A stretch of DNA of 64,000 bases from Hymenobacter terrestris (GCF_013377905.1 NZ_JABKAV010000002.1:62001-126000); one strand, 5' to 3'. Positions 17,233 to 26,480 are shown, counted from the stretch's first letter. The notes: generated from the sequence alone by a model not told the origin. Translations and numbers: made by a program.

Positions 17233-17264
17233 TTGCTCGATATAGTAAAACAAGTGTATTATTG
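17233..17264 (+). promoter_or_regulatory. Probable promoter for the T9SS surface protein
   Basis: TTG at 17233-17235 is followed 21 bases later by TATTATTG (17257-17264), one mismatch from TAnnTTTG. It lies about 80 bases before the ATG at 17345. Confidence 0.45.
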
Positions 17265-17344
17265 CAGCTGCAAACAGCAATAAGGCCTTGGCTCATAATA
17301 GCTTGGCAGCATTTTTACCCCTCCATCTATTTTACTCTGTACCA

Positions 17345-19498
17345 ATGAAACACTTCTTTTCCGCTTATCTGGGCCCCACTTTGCGAACGGGGCTGCTATT
17401 ACTGGGCTGCGGCTTAACGGGCCTTACTTCGGCTAAAGCCGAAGGCTCCAAAAACCTGACCCCTGGCACTGCCAACCCCGTGGCCCCGGCTAATGGGCCC
17501 AACGACCGCGTCGGCTTTTTACAACACAACGACGGCGCCAATTCCAATAATTTTCTGCTGCCCGCCGCCAGCGCCAATGAGCGCATGTACGTGCGCATGC
17601 AGCCCGGCGACACCCTATTCTACGGCCTCCGACGCACCGCCTCCGGTGAGCAGAACGACCGACTGCGACTGCGGATTGTGGATGCTGGGACAACTTTGCA
17701 GACCACTACCCTGCAGATTGATGGCGGCACCAATATCAATAATGCCCGGCTGGCTCCGGCCCCCGGCGTAATTGCCAACTATGGTGAGGCGGCTACTGGC
17801 CCCCGCCTCAAAGGGTTTGTGGGCGGCCTGCCCACGCTGCCGGCCAGTGGCTATAACCCACTCTACTACGTAAATAGTGGGCTGGTAGCCCGCGACGTGT
17901 GGGTGGAATTTGCGCAGGTAGATGCCACCGGCACTCAGGTATTCGCAGCCTCCAACCAGGGCAAATCATGGTACGATATCTGGGATTTCACAGTGCGTAA
18001 CAGGGGCGAAAAGCCTGGTCGACTGTATGCCAGAACTTGGTCGTTTACTGGCGGAAGCTTTACATCGCAGTATTCGACCAGTTTCGGCCTTTATCCACTC
18101 ATCCCCAATCCCAACGCAGTTGGGGGGTACGCTGCCAATGAGTCGTTCTTTGTTAAGCGAGTAAGCTACTCCCGCATGACGCCATTTGGGGTACTGCTGC
18201 TGGCCAATGAATTTGGGACAACCGAGTCGGCTCCTAACCGCGTCACATTTCAACAGCGCCGCCGAAGCATCAATGCCAACGTAGGCTATGCCCAGTACAA
18301 GTTATTTGTTAACGACCCGGACCCGAACGTGTATCCAAGTACTGTGCTGCCCACCAGGCCAAGGGTAACCACCACCTGCGACCCCGTTACTAAAATAACC
18401 ACTTTCACGCTCAACGTCGATCAGGCAGGTTTCGGCGTGGTATTTATCGACGGCAACCGCGACGACTTATACCAGGCATCCACGGACCGGATTTTGGAGG
18501 GTACAACGGTTGTGGGGGATAATGTCTTCACCTGGGATGGCAGATCGGATAATGGTACCGCTATTACGTCTAACTTGATCAATATTTCCTTTTCCAGCGG
18601 AGTAGGCCCGGTCAACTTCCCACTCTTCGACTGCGAATCTGCGGGATTTGCCGGCATTACCGTGCGCTCCGTCCGGCCAGGTGGAGCATTCGCACCCGAT
18701 TTTGTGTATTGGGATGACAGCAATTTTGCGGCGGGTTTCTCAGCGCCCTCCTACAACCCTAACGGTACCAGCGACCAGGCTAACGGCCACCGCTGGGGCA
18801 CTCCTGGTACCAATAGCGGACCTCCCACCGGGGGCGACGGCGTGCTGGTGAATACCTACGCCGTTGGGCTGCTGGCTCGCGGGCAGGCGGTTGATATTGT
18901 GTATGATCCGGCTAATGCCTGTGCCGCCGTAGTGCCACCAGTAGTGCTTCCCGTAACCCTGACCAAATTTGAAACCCGCCATGAGGCGGGGGCCGTACGC
19001 CTAAGCTGGGAAACGGCTACGGAACTCAACAGCGCCTATTTTGAGGTAGAACGCAGCCTTGATGGTCGGCGTTTCGAGGCTATTGGCCGGGTTAAAGCCC
19101 AGGGCAGTAGCAGCACCGTCAGCACTTATACTCTGCTTGACCAAGCTACCCCAGCCAGTACGCCGCTGCTTTACTACCGCTTGCGTCAGGTAGACATTGA
19201 TGGTACAGTAGCCTACAGTGGGGTGCGCACCGTGAAGGTCGCGGGCCGGCCGCTTGTCACCGAAGCCTATCCCAACCCAGTTGTCGGTACGCTTTTCGTG
19301 CGCTTGGCCGAGCCGCTAACCGGTGCTTTCACACTGAGAGTACTGGACAGCACAGGCCGCCTGATGTGGCAGCAGCAGCAACCCGGCAGCATCCGACCGG
19401 AGTTGGAAGTGCCCACCAGCCAACTGCCGGAGGGCCGAAGCTACATTCTGCAGGTACAAACAGCCAGCGGCTCTTTCATCCAACGCTTCGTGAAGTAA
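17345..19498 (+). CDS. T9SS-exported surface protein with C-terminal sorting domain
   Basis: A 717-residue secreted protein of unknown activity. ATG 17345 gives a signal peptide (to about residue 33, SAKA-E). The central 500 residues are beta-rich and aromatic with no domain I recognise. From about 535 there is a fibronectin-like module common in Cytophagales surface proteins (LPVTLTKFETRH... WETATELNSAYFEVERS), and the last ~80 residues (TEAYPNPVVGTLFV ... SFIQRFVK) are a type A T9SS sorting domain that directs export and cell-surface anchoring. The same fibronectin-like module and sorting domain appear in the partial gene at the right edge of the window. It is monocistronic. Confidence 0.85.
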   Translation: MKHFFSAYLGPTLRTGLLLLGCGLTGLTSAKAEGSKNLTPGTANPVAPANGPNDRVGFLQHNDGANSNNFLLPAASANERMYVRMQPGDTLFYGLRRTASGEQNDRLRLRIVDAGTTLQTTTLQIDGGTNINNARLAPAPGVIANYGEAATGPRLKGFVGGLPTLPASGYNPLYYVNSGLVARDVWVEFAQVDATGTQVFAASNQGKSWYDIWDFTVRNRGEKPGRLYARTWSFTGGSFTSQYSTSFGLYPLIPNPNAVGGYAANESFFVKRVSYSRMTPFGVLLLANEFGTTESAPNRVTFQQRRRSINANVGYAQYKLFVNDPDPNVYPSTVLPTRPRVTTTCDPVTKITTFTLNVDQAGFGVVFIDGNRDDLYQASTDRILEGTTVVGDNVFTWDGRSDNGTAITSNLINISFSSGVGPVNFPLFDCESAGFAGITVRSVRPGGAFAPDFVYWDDSNFAAGFSAPSYNPNGTSDQANGHRWGTPGTNSGPPTGGDGVLVNTYAVGLLARGQAVDIVYDPANACAAVVPPVVLPVTLTKFETRHEAGAVRLSWETATELNSAYFEVERSLDGRRFEAIGRVKAQGSSSTVSTYTLLDQATPASTPLLYYRLRQVDIDGTVAYSGVRTVKVAGRPLVTEAYPNPVVGTLFVRLAEPLTGAFTLRVLDSTGRLMWQQQQPGSIRPELEVPTSQLPEGRSYILQVQTASGSFIQRFVK

Positions 19499-19532
19499 GC
19501 CTGTTTCCGGCCCACTACCGGCTGCAGCCTCA

Positions 19533-19593
19533 CAACCAAGCAGTAAAAAGCCCCCTTCCCGGTTTGGGAAGGGGGCTTTTTACTGCTTGGTTG
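19533..19593. terminator. Extended bidirectional terminator
   Basis: Two 28-base arms (19533-19560 and 19566-19593) are exact inverse complements around a 5-base loop. The centre is a GC-rich terminator with A and T tracts, and the pairing continues a further ten or so bases outside these tracts. It separates two convergent genes. Confidence 0.9.
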
Positions 19594-19607
19594 CAGAACG
19601 AATATGC

Positions 19608-21326
19608 CTACTCTTTCACGAAACGCTGGTGCGACACCTGCTGTCCATCAGAAATACGCAGCAGATAGATGCCTTTGGCCAGATTCCCGACGTGGAGCAT
19701 GCTGCCCTCGAAGCGGGCAGTTTTCATCTGCGCTCCGCGCATATCGTACACGCTCACCGATACGGCTCGGGCGTCGATGGTAGTCGGGATTTCGATGTTG
19801 AGCACATCGGTAGCCGGGTTGGGGTACACGCGGTAGCCCGCCTGCTCAACCGTTGCCATCTGACGCGCCGTACCACCCGTGATGTTCACGGTGTAGTCTT
19901 CGGTTTCGCCGTAGCTGTAGTTGTTGCAGCTGGTAGTGGCGGCGTTGTCGCTCATGGTTACCCGCATGCGGGTGCTGCCGGTTTTGGCCGAGGCTGGGAC
20001 CGTGAAGGTGGCCGACAGTGTGCCGGCACTCGATGAGGAGCCCGATACTACTGTTTCGCCAGCGTCAGTAAAGTCGCCATCCCGGTTGTAGTCGATGTAT
20101 ACGCGCCAGTTTTCGGTGTAGGCCGTCGAGGCAAAACCAGCCGAGAAGTTGATAGTCTGCGACGAGCCAGCGGCAATAGTCGTGCTGGTGGCCGTGCCAT
20201 CGTAATAGCCGGCGTTGGCACCCGAAGTGCGGTTGATGGTTCCCAGCTTCACCAGGTCAATCCACTCGTAGCTTACATTGGTGCCTTTGCTAGCACAATA
20301 CGATACGGTGGGCGGCGGCGTGGTACCACCGGGGGCCGTATCACCGTTCGAGGTCAGCAGCGAAGCACGGGCACCGCCGCTGGCAAACAGCGCGTTCATA
20401 CGCGTCGACTGGCCGGTAGAGAACATGTACATGCAGGCATCATCGGTGTAGTCCATGTAGTTCATGAACATGTCGCCGTTGGGGCCATTCGAGCAGGTAA
20501 CTTTCGGAAACGATGGGCAGCCGCCGTTGCTGGTTTGCTGCGTGGGCGTGTCGCTCACCAGGTCGTTGCCGCAGCTGGCATCACCCCAGATGTGGCGCAG
20601 GTTCAGCCAGTGGCCTACTTCATGCGTGGTGGTGCGACCCTGGTTGAAGGGGGCACCGGACGAGCCACCGCGGCCGAAGCCGGTAGTGGTTACCACTACG
20701 CCGTCGGTGCTGGCCGAGCCGCCCGGGAACTGCGCGTAGCCCAGCAGGCCACCACCCAGGTTACCCACCCACAGGTTGAGGTACTGACCGGCCGGCCAGG
20801 CATTGAGGCCGCCGGTAGCCGTGCTCTTTATCCGGTCGTCGCTCGACCAGCTGGTAATCGAGGTCTGCTTGCGCTGAACACCCGTAGTGGCGTTGCCGCT
20901 GGGGTCGCGCTTGGCCAGTACAAACTGAATGCCTACATCGGCTACCCGCGAAGCAAAAGCCGAGGGCACTTTGCTCACGTCAGCGTTAAGCTTATTGAAA
21001 TCTTCGTTCAGCACGGCAATCTGCGAGGCAATCTGCGCGTCGGAAACGTTCTGGGCAGACGTGTTGTAGAGCACGTGCACTACCACCGGAATCGTGACAA
21101 CGGCCGTCGTACGGTTAGCCACCGGGTTATCGGTAAATGACTGCGTTTGGGCTTCAATACCCGCCAGACGAATGGCCATGCCCGGGTCGGCAGCGAGTTG
21201 GCGCTCCAGCACTTCCATGGTAGCGCAGTCGCGCTTAGTGGGTAATGGCTCCTGCTGGGCCCAGGCTTCAGCAGTGATGCCCATGCCCAGCAGGCCCAGG
21301 AACAATGAGTAAATATTCTTCTTCAT
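19608..21326 (-). CDS. Secreted M43 (pappalysin-like) metallopeptidase with GEVED and T9SS domains
   Basis: A 572-residue exported zinc peptidase. Signal peptide 1-23 (AWAQ). The catalytic domain (about 75-345) holds the metzincin zinc motif H235-E-x-x-H239-x5-H245 (THEVGHWLNLRH) and the Met-turn MNYMDY near 290; cysteine pairs around ASCGND and GGCPSF are typical of M43. A GEVED domain follows (about 360-480, with YIDYNRDGDFTDAGE and YGETEDYTV), then a T9SS type A sorting domain (YRVYPNPATDVLNIEIP to the end). It is expected to be secreted and to degrade protein outside the cell. The neighbouring gene at 21557 is a paralogue lacking GEVED; the two share long near-identical stretches in the catalytic core. 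Confidence 0.93.
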   Translation of the reverse strand: MKKNIYSLFLGLLGMGITAEAWAQQEPLPTKRDCATMEVLERQLAADPGMAIRLAGIEAQTQSFTDNPVANRTTAVVTIPVVVHVLYNTSAQNVSDAQIASQIAVLNEDFNKLNADVSKVPSAFASRVADVGIQFVLAKRDPSGNATTGVQRKQTSITSWSSDDRIKSTATGGLNAWPAGQYLNLWVGNLGGGLLGYAQFPGGSASTDGVVVTTTGFGRGGSSGAPFNQGRTTTHEVGHWLNLRHIWGDASCGNDLVSDTPTQQTSNGGCPSFPKVTCSNGPNGDMFMNYMDYTDDACMYMFSTGQSTRMNALFASGGARASLLTSNGDTAPGGTTPPPTVSYCASKGTNVSYEWIDLVKLGTINRTSGANAGYYDGTATSTTIAAGSSQTINFSAGFASTAYTENWRVYIDYNRDGDFTDAGETVVSGSSSSAGTLSATFTVPASAKTGSTRMRVTMSDNAATTSCNNYSYGETEDYTVNITGGTARQMATVEQAGYRVYPNPATDVLNIEIPTTIDARAVSVSVYDMRGAQMKTARFEGSMLHVGNLAKGIYLLRISDGQQVSHQRFVKE

Positions 21327-21493
21327 AGAGTGGTGTTGAATGAGAGAAAATGAGTGAGAAAAAAAGGTGTTTGGCTGTAGAGTATGGTTCGAAGTGTCTA
21401 AATTATTGAATTAATTTCAACTACAGACACATTCTATTGATATAAATACAAAATGTGGCTTCAGGCGTTTATAACGCCATTTTACAACTATCC

Positions 21494-21547
21494 CATAAAA
21501 GCACAAACCCCACTCCGGTAAGCCGGAGCGGGTTTTGTGCTTTCATG
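21494..21547 (-). terminator. Terminator of the second M43 peptidase gene
   Basis: Arms CATAAAAGCACAAACCCCACTCCGG and its inverse at 21523-21547 pair with about three mismatches, with A tracts on the left that become U tracts on the minus strand. Confidence 0.75.
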
Positions 21548-21556
21548 AGGGTTTAC

Positions 21557-22837
21557 TTACTGCTTGCGGAAGCTTTGGTGCTGAATGGATTTCCCGTTGG
21601 TCATCATCAGGTGATACAGGCCAGCTGGCAGGGCCGATACATCGAGGCTGCCGACTGCCGTCAGGCGGGCCTGAGACATTTCGAGGCCCCGTAGGTCATA
21701 CACCTTCATTTCCCAGCCCGCAGCGGGCGTATCAAGGCCAGTACGAATTGAAAGCTGGCCGTTGGTTGGGTTCGGGAATACAGTCAGCGTTTCTGCGGTT
21801 GCCGTGGCTACCAGTGGGGCCGTACCACCGTCCGAAGTCAGCAGCGAAGCACGGGCACCGCCGCTGGCAAACAGCGCATCCATGCGCGACGACTGCCCAT
21901 TGGAGAACATGTACATGCAGGCATCATCGGTGTAGTCCATGTAGTTCATGAACATGTCGCCGTTGGGGCCATTCGAACAGGTAACCTTCGGAAACGAAGG
22001 GCAGCCGTAGTTGCTGGTTTGCTGCGTGGGCGTATCGCTCACCAGGTCGTTGCCGCAGCTGGCGTCACCCCAGATATGGCGCAGGTTCAGCCAGTGGCCT
22101 ACTTCGTGGGTGGCAGTACGGCCCTTGTCATAAGGTGCCGCGGAGCCACCGGGCAGCGAGGAATAGAGAACTACTACGCCATCGGTGCTGGCCGAGCCGC
22201 CAGGGAACTGCGCGTAGCCCAGCAGGCCGTTGCCCAGGGCACATACCCAGATGTTGAGGTACTCGCCCGTTGGCCAGGCGTCGTCGCCGCCCCGCTTAGA
22301 CTGTTTCATGGCATCGTTGGTGCTCCACGATTTCACCCGCGTTGATTTGCGGATTATGCCCGTTGTAGCACCACCGGTAGGACTACGCTTGGCCAAAGCA
22401 AAACGAATATTAGTGCTGGCGGCGGCACCGGAAAACGCAGCCGGAATCAGCGAGGCATCGGTGTTGGTTTTGGCGAAGTCCTGATTCAGCACATCAATCT
22501 GGGCCTGCACCTGGGCGTCGGAAACGTTCTGCGTAGCCGTGCTGTAAAGTACATGCACTACCACCGGAATGGTCACCGGACCGGTAATTGCGGCGCGATT
22601 GGCCACAGGATTGGCTACAAAGCGGCTGGTGCGGGCCTCTATTTCGGCTACGCGCCCGGCCATCTGCGGATCGGCGGCCAACTGGCGGTCAAACACCTCC
22701 ATAGCAGCACATCCCCGGTTCTGTAGTTGCTGGTCGGTTTTTTCCGTCATGCGGATCATGCTGCTGCTCTGGGCTGAAGCCGAAATTGCTGTCAGGCCAG
22801 AAAGGGCGAAAGCAAGTAAGTAGAACGTTCTTTTCAT
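21557..22837 (-). CDS. Secreted M43 (pappalysin-like) metallopeptidase with T9SS domain
   Basis: A 426-residue paralogue of the preceding-strand neighbour. Signal peptide 1-22 (ASAQ). Zinc motif H244-E-x-x-H248-x5-H254, Met-turn MNYMDY, and the conserved cysteines are all intact. The GEVED domain is absent: the catalytic core runs almost directly into a T9SS sorting domain starting at VFPNPTNGQLSI. Its upstream region repeats the AT-rich motif TAAATTATTGAATTA also found upstream of the 19608 gene, so promoter and coding sequence were probably duplicated together. Each gene has its own terminator, so they are likely separate transcripts. Confidence 0.92.
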   Translation of the reverse strand: MKRTFYLLAFALSGLTAISASAQSSSMIRMTEKTDQQLQNRGCAAMEVFDRQLAADPQMAGRVAEIEARTSRFVANPVANRAAITGPVTIPVVVHVLYSTATQNVSDAQVQAQIDVLNQDFAKTNTDASLIPAAFSGAAASTNIRFALAKRSPTGGATTGIIRKSTRVKSWSTNDAMKQSKRGGDDAWPTGEYLNIWVCALGNGLLGYAQFPGGSASTDGVVVLYSSLPGGSAAPYDKGRTATHEVGHWLNLRHIWGDASCGNDLVSDTPTQQTSNYGCPSFPKVTCSNGPNGDMFMNYMDYTDDACMYMFSNGQSSRMDALFASGGARASLLTSDGGTAPLVATATAETLTVFPNPTNGQLSIRTGLDTPAAGWEMKVYDLRGLEMSQARLTAVGSLDVSALPAGLYHLMMTNGKSIQHQSFRKQ

Positions 22838-23209
22838 AAAAGGGCACTAGCAAGTGAGAGAAGAAAAAAAATCGATACCTAAAAGTGCCTTAAATTATTG
22901 AATTATCAATTTTATTGAATAAAAAATATACTTGCATTAAACAATGACTCATTTCTTAGCCATTAAACCAATTCGCTATCGAAGCTACTTAATCTAAGCT
23001 ACGGAGGGCGCTGTAGGGACGAGGGCTTAGTTTCGCTGTCCTGCAGTTGCCTTAGCGGGGTAGCCTATCAATAGATGCCGGCAACTATTCAGCTCTATCC
23101 ATAGTCATGCAAAGGCCGCCATCGGGCGGACCGGCATACCGTAGTCGGTAAGCTGGCCCGCCCGATGGCGGCCTTTTTCGGCACAAGTACTGCTGCTGGC
23201 TCCTAGTGC
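22838..23209. other. Intergenic region with AT-rich promoter and a terminator
   Basis: The left part (22860-22950) is AT-rich and holds the promoter region of the M43 peptidase gene. The middle (22980-23100) shows no gene or repeat I recognise. The right part contains a strong hairpin, AAAGGCCGCCATCGGGCGG (23111-23129) pairing with its inverse ending at 23176, which serves as the hflX terminator on the minus strand. Confidence 0.6.
23111..23176 (-). terminator. Terminator of hflX
   Basis: A 19-base arm at 23111-23129 pairs perfectly with 23158-23176, around a 28-base loop that itself can pair; A residues left of the stem form the minus-strand U tract weakly, and the T-run on the right suits the opposite direction. 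Confidence 0.7.
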
Positions 23210-24559
23210 TTATTCCTGCCAGCCTTCGTCGTCGCGCGCGGGGTGTACGGCCGGGTACCGCTCGTTGTGGATGGCCGCTACCAGCTTCACCAGGCGCGCC
23301 CGCAGCTCGTCAAGGTTGGTTCGGTCGAGAGCCGAGATGAACTCCACTTTGTTGTGCAGCTTGGCCATGTAGGTGGCGCGCAGTTGCTCAAGGGTAGGCC
23401 GCGGGGCCGGGGCATTCTCGTCGGCGTTCATGCCCTCGAAGCCGTCGTGGTAGGCAGCTTCGCCGGTGTCGTACTGGTCAATCTTATTGAAGACCACGAG
23501 CACCGGCTTCTCGCCGGCCCCAATGTCTTTGAGCGTATCCTCGACCACGGCCATGTGCTCCTCGAAGCTCTGGTGCGAAATATCGACCACATGGATGAGC
23601 AAATCGGCTTCCCTTATCTCATCGAGCGTGCTCTTGAAGCTCTCGATGAGGCGGGTGGGCAGCTTGCGAATGAACCCTACCGTGTCGGAGAGCAGGAACG
23701 GTACCGTGTCGAGCACCACCTTGCGCACCGTGGAATCGACGGTGGCAAAGAGCTTGTTTTCGGCAAATACATCAGCGCGGCTCAGCAGGTTCATGATAGT
23801 ACTTTTGCCCACGTTGGTGTAACCTACCAGCGCCACGCGTACCATGCCGCCGCGCGATTTGCGCTGGGTCTGACTCTGGCGGTCGAGGTCTTTGAGGCGC
23901 TCCTTCAGAAAGGCAATCCGGTCGTTTACCACCCGACGGTCAGTCTCAATCTCGGTTTCACCGGGTCCGCGTTGCGACACGCCGCCACCGCGCTGCTTGT
24001 CCAAATGGCTCCAGAGGCCCGTCAGGCGAGGCAGCAGGTATTGGTACTGAGCCAGCTCGACCTGGGTCTGGGCGGTGGCCGATTTGGCCCGCCGGGCAAA
24101 AATATCGATAATCAGCAGGCTGCGGTCCACAATTTTCACCTTCAGCTCGGCCTCCAGGTTACGCAGCTGCGAAGGCGAAAGGTCGTCGTCGAATATGACC
24201 ATGCTGGCCCCCGAGTGCTCCACGTAGGCCTTAATTTCGGCTAGCTTGCCCTCGCCTACAAAGGTGCGGGTATCGGGCTTGTCGAGGCGCTGCACGAAGC
24301 GGTGGACGACGGTAGCGCCGGCCGTTTCGGCCAGGAAGGCCAGTTCGTCGAGGTATTCGGTGGTTTGGGCTTCGGCCTGGCGTTTATCGGGCACAGCTAC
24401 CAGCACGGCCGTTTCCTCGTCCACACTGGTGTCGTAGGTACCGTTTTCGGCGGCCTTGGTGAGGATGCGGCCCGCCCGGCCCTTCACGCCATCTACGGCG
24501 CCATGGTGGCGGGTGCTGTTCTGGTCTTTGCGGCCCTTGGAAGTCGGTTTATTTGCCAT
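23210..24559 (-). CDS. hflX: GTPase HflX
   Basis: A 449-residue ribosome-associated GTPase that splits stalled or stress-inactivated 70S ribosomes. The N-terminal HflX domain contains FVGEGKLAEIKAYV and VIFDDDLSPSQLRNLE, then the glycine-rich linker RGGGVSQRGPGETEIETDRR. The G domain has G1 GYTNVGKST, G3 DTVGFIRKLP and G4 FNKID, in normal order. An N-terminal extension of about 55 mostly basic residues precedes the core, as in other Bacteroidota. It is isolated: the gene upstream, across a repeat element, is the cytochrome c lipoprotein reading away from the glycosyltransferase. Confidence 0.95.
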   Translation of the reverse strand: MANKPTSKGRKDQNSTRHHGAVDGVKGRAGRILTKAAENGTYDTSVDEETAVLVAVPDKRQAEAQTTEYLDELAFLAETAGATVVHRFVQRLDKPDTRTFVGEGKLAEIKAYVEHSGASMVIFDDDLSPSQLRNLEAELKVKIVDRSLLIIDIFARRAKSATAQTQVELAQYQYLLPRLTGLWSHLDKQRGGGVSQRGPGETEIETDRRVVNDRIAFLKERLKDLDRQSQTQRKSRGGMVRVALVGYTNVGKSTIMNLLSRADVFAENKLFATVDSTVRKVVLDTVPFLLSDTVGFIRKLPTRLIESFKSTLDEIREADLLIHVVDISHQSFEEHMAVVEDTLKDIGAGEKPVLVVFNKIDQYDTGEAAYHDGFEGMNADENAPAPRPTLEQLRATYMAKLHNKVEFISALDRTNLDELRARLVKLVAAIHNERYPAVHPARDDEGWQE

Positions 24560-24590
24560 CAGTATAGCGCAATCAAAAGTAGAAAAGGAA

Positions 24591-24667
24591 GTGCGAAGCT
24601 GGATTTGGTACTGAAAGGCAGCGTTCGATATTCTGCAACGATACGCGAAGCCGGAGCTTCGCGCTAC
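24591..24667. repeat. Dispersed repeat, family II, copy 1
   Basis: GTGCGAAGCTGG at the left pairs with the inverted CCGGAGCTTCGCGCTAC at the right. The segment GCAACGATACGCGAA (24636-24650) and the 24-mer ending 24667 recur at 59047-59141 almost unchanged, so this is a mobile short element rather than a simple hairpin. It lies between the hflX start and the cytochrome c stop. Confidence 0.7.
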
Positions 24668-24742
24668 ACGCCGGCGGCCTTGGGCTTATAACGCAATCTG
24701 GCCGCAAAACGGCGCAATTTGCGCTTCGGCTTACTTGCCGGC

Positions 24743-25147
24743 CTACTTCAGCGTGAGCGAGTAAGCTACCACCTGCGCAATCTGGTCGTCGGTTAGTTGG
24801 CCCTTGAAACCAGGCATAACGCCCGAAACGGAGCCGTTTACCACCATGTAGGTGCGGCCGGCGGCGTTGAGGTTACTTTTGGTCAGGTCGCGGGCGCCGT
24901 TAGCGCCTAGCTTACCATTGGCCCCGTGGCAAATGGCGCAGTTCTGGGCAAAAAGCGTCTTCCCGGCCGCCAGCACCGTAGCATTGGCCCCGGCCGGCAT
25001 TTCGGTAGCCGCCGCGGCGGGCGGAATTGGGGGCAGCGGCTTGGTAGCGTCGGCTTCGGAGGCGTCGGTGGCCGGGCTGCAGGCGTTCAGCAGCGTGGCT
25101 ACCAACAACACTGCCGGGCGGATAATTACGGAAGAAACTGAGAGCAT
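24743..25147 (-). CDS. Cytochrome c lipoprotein (class I, mono-heme)
   Basis: A 134-residue lipoprotein. Lipobox LLNAC places the lipid-modified cysteine at C23, followed by an acidic/proline-rich linker. The heme site is C70-A-I-C73-H74, and the distal ligand is the methionine in VMPGFKGQL, a standard small cytochrome c fold ending in IAQVVAYSLTLK. It would carry electrons at the periplasmic face of the envelope. ATG 25147 is selected because it gives the lipoprotein signal; the open frame continuing to 25240 does not. A perfect TATCTTTG box ends only three bases before this ATG, hinting at a leaderless message. It is divergent from the glycosyltransferase gene. Confidence 0.9.
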   Translation of the reverse strand: MLSVSSVIIRPAVLLVATLLNACSPATDASEADATKPLPPIPPAAAATEMPAGANATVLAAGKTLFAQNCAICHGANGKLGANGARDLTKSNLNAAGRTYMVVNGSVSGVMPGFKGQLTDDQIAQVVAYSLTLK

Positions 25148-25150
25148 ATG

Positions 25151-25158
25151 CAAAGATA
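25151..25158 (-). promoter_or_regulatory. -7 promoter element of the cytochrome c gene
   Basis: On the minus strand TATCTTTG matches TAnnTTTG perfectly. It abuts the start codon at 25147, so transcription would begin at or very near the A of ATG. No TTG -33 box is evident. Confidence 0.5.
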
Positions 25159-25261
25159 CGCCGGAGCCGGGCAGTACGCCGGGGCCAGAACCAGGAAACC
25201 GGGAAGCCACGGCCGCCGTAACCGCGCCCACGGCCGGCACTGCCCCTGCGCCCCGGCCGCG

Positions 25262-25269
25262 TACCTTTG
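25262..25269 (+). promoter_or_regulatory. -7 promoter element of the glycosyltransferase gene
   Basis: TACCTTTG matches the Bacteroidota -7 consensus exactly and lies 26 bases before the ATG at 25296. The -33 box is not obvious in the GC-rich sequence upstream. Confidence 0.55.
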
Positions 25270-25295
25270 CAGCTCAAGTCTATTGTTTTTGCCGA

Positions 25296-26426
25296 ATGCG
25301 CGTCGCCATCGTTATTAATACCGCCTGGAACATCTGGAACTTCCGCCGCAGCCTGGTGAAGGCCCTGCAGGCCGCCGGCCACGAGGTGCTGGCCATAGCC
25401 CCGCCCGATTCCTACTCAGCGCGGCTGGAAACCGAGCTGGGCTGCCGCTTCGTGCCCATCCTGATGGAAAACAAGGGTACTAATCCGCTCAAGGACGCCG
25501 CCCTGACCCGCCGCTTCTACCAAATCTACAAGCGTGAGCAGCCCGATGTGGTGCTGCATTACACCATCAAGCCCAATATTTACGGCACACTGGCGGCCCG
25601 GCTGGCCGGCATTCCGAGCGTGAACAACGTGTCGGGTTTGGGCACGGTGTTTATCGTGAAAAACCTGGTGAGCAAGGTGGCGCTGGGCCTATACAAATTT
25701 GCGTTTCAGTTTCCGAAGCGCGTGTTTTTCCAGAACGATGATGACCGGCAGCTGTTCATCAGCAACGGGCTGGTGGACGCCGCGAAAACCGATTTACTGC
25801 CCGGCTCCGGCGTGGATATTACGCGCTTTAAGCCCGCCCCGCAGTTCCGCCGCAACACGCCATTCGTGTTCCTGTTGATTGCGCGAGTGCTCTACGAAAA
25901 GGGCGTGGAAGAGTACTTTGAGGCGGCCCAGCTGGTGCGCGAGGCCGTGCCCGGCACGCGGGTACAGCTGTTGGGCGGCATCGATGAAAGCGGCGGTGTG
26001 GGCGTAAAGCGGGCCGTATTTGAACAGTGGCTGGCGGCTGGCCACGTTGAGTACCTGGGCACCTCCGACAATGTAGCCGAACTGCTGGCTCAGGCCGACT
26101 GCGCGGTGCTGCCCTCCTACCGCGAGGGCACGCCCAAAACCCTGCTCGAAGCAGCCGCCATGGGCAAGCCCATCGTCACGACCAACGTGCCCGGTTGCCG
26201 CGAAACGGTGGTGGACGGCAGCAATGGCCTGCTCTGCCAGGTACGCGACGCCGCCGATCTGGCCGCCAAAATGCTGCAGGTGCTACGCCTGTCCGATGCC
26301 GAGCTGGAGCAGATGGGCCTCGCCGGCCGCCAGCTGGCCGTAACCAAGTTCGACGAGCAATTGGTACTCGATAAGTACTTGGCCGTGGTAAAAGAAGTGG
26401 GGAAAAGCCGCGCCGGCCGCCGATAA
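25296..26426 (+). CDS. Glycosyltransferase family 4
   Basis: A 376-residue GT-B glycosyltransferase of the family-4 type used in polysaccharide or glycan assembly on lipid carriers. The N-terminal strand MRVAIVINTAWNIWNFRRSL, the motif HYTIKPNIYGTLAARLAGIP, and the C-terminal nucleotide-sugar site with SYREGTPKTLLEAAAMGKPIV (glutamate-based EX7E-like element) fit members acting on undecaprenyl-diphosphate sugars such as PglA/WbuB-like enzymes. The ATG at 25296 matches the family start and follows a good -7 box; the frame stays open upstream through the cytochrome gene region but this is not coding. The rfbC gene follows 54 bases later in the same direction, so both probably form a small sugar-related operon. 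The exact sugar is unknown. Confidence 0.88.
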   Translation: MRVAIVINTAWNIWNFRRSLVKALQAAGHEVLAIAPPDSYSARLETELGCRFVPILMENKGTNPLKDAALTRRFYQIYKREQPDVVLHYTIKPNIYGTLAARLAGIPSVNNVSGLGTVFIVKNLVSKVALGLYKFAFQFPKRVFFQNDDDRQLFISNGLVDAAKTDLLPGSGVDITRFKPAPQFRRNTPFVFLLIARVLYEKGVEEYFEAAQLVREAVPGTRVQLLGGIDESGGVGVKRAVFEQWLAAGHVEYLGTSDNVAELLAQADCAVLPSYREGTPKTLLEAAAMGKPIVTTNVPGCRETVVDGSNGLLCQVRDAADLAAKMLQVLRLSDAELEQMGLAGRQLAVTKFDEQLVLDKYLAVVKEVGKSRAGRR

Positions 26427-26480
26427 ATCTGCCTAACTTGCGACCCAAATTCGGTCACCGCCAGCTAAACTATATAGTGC

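Noticed and set aside
24852-25295. N-terminal extension of the glycosyltransferase frame
   Set aside because: This part lies antisense to the cytochrome c gene and before the promoter box at 25262; family sequence begins at 25296.
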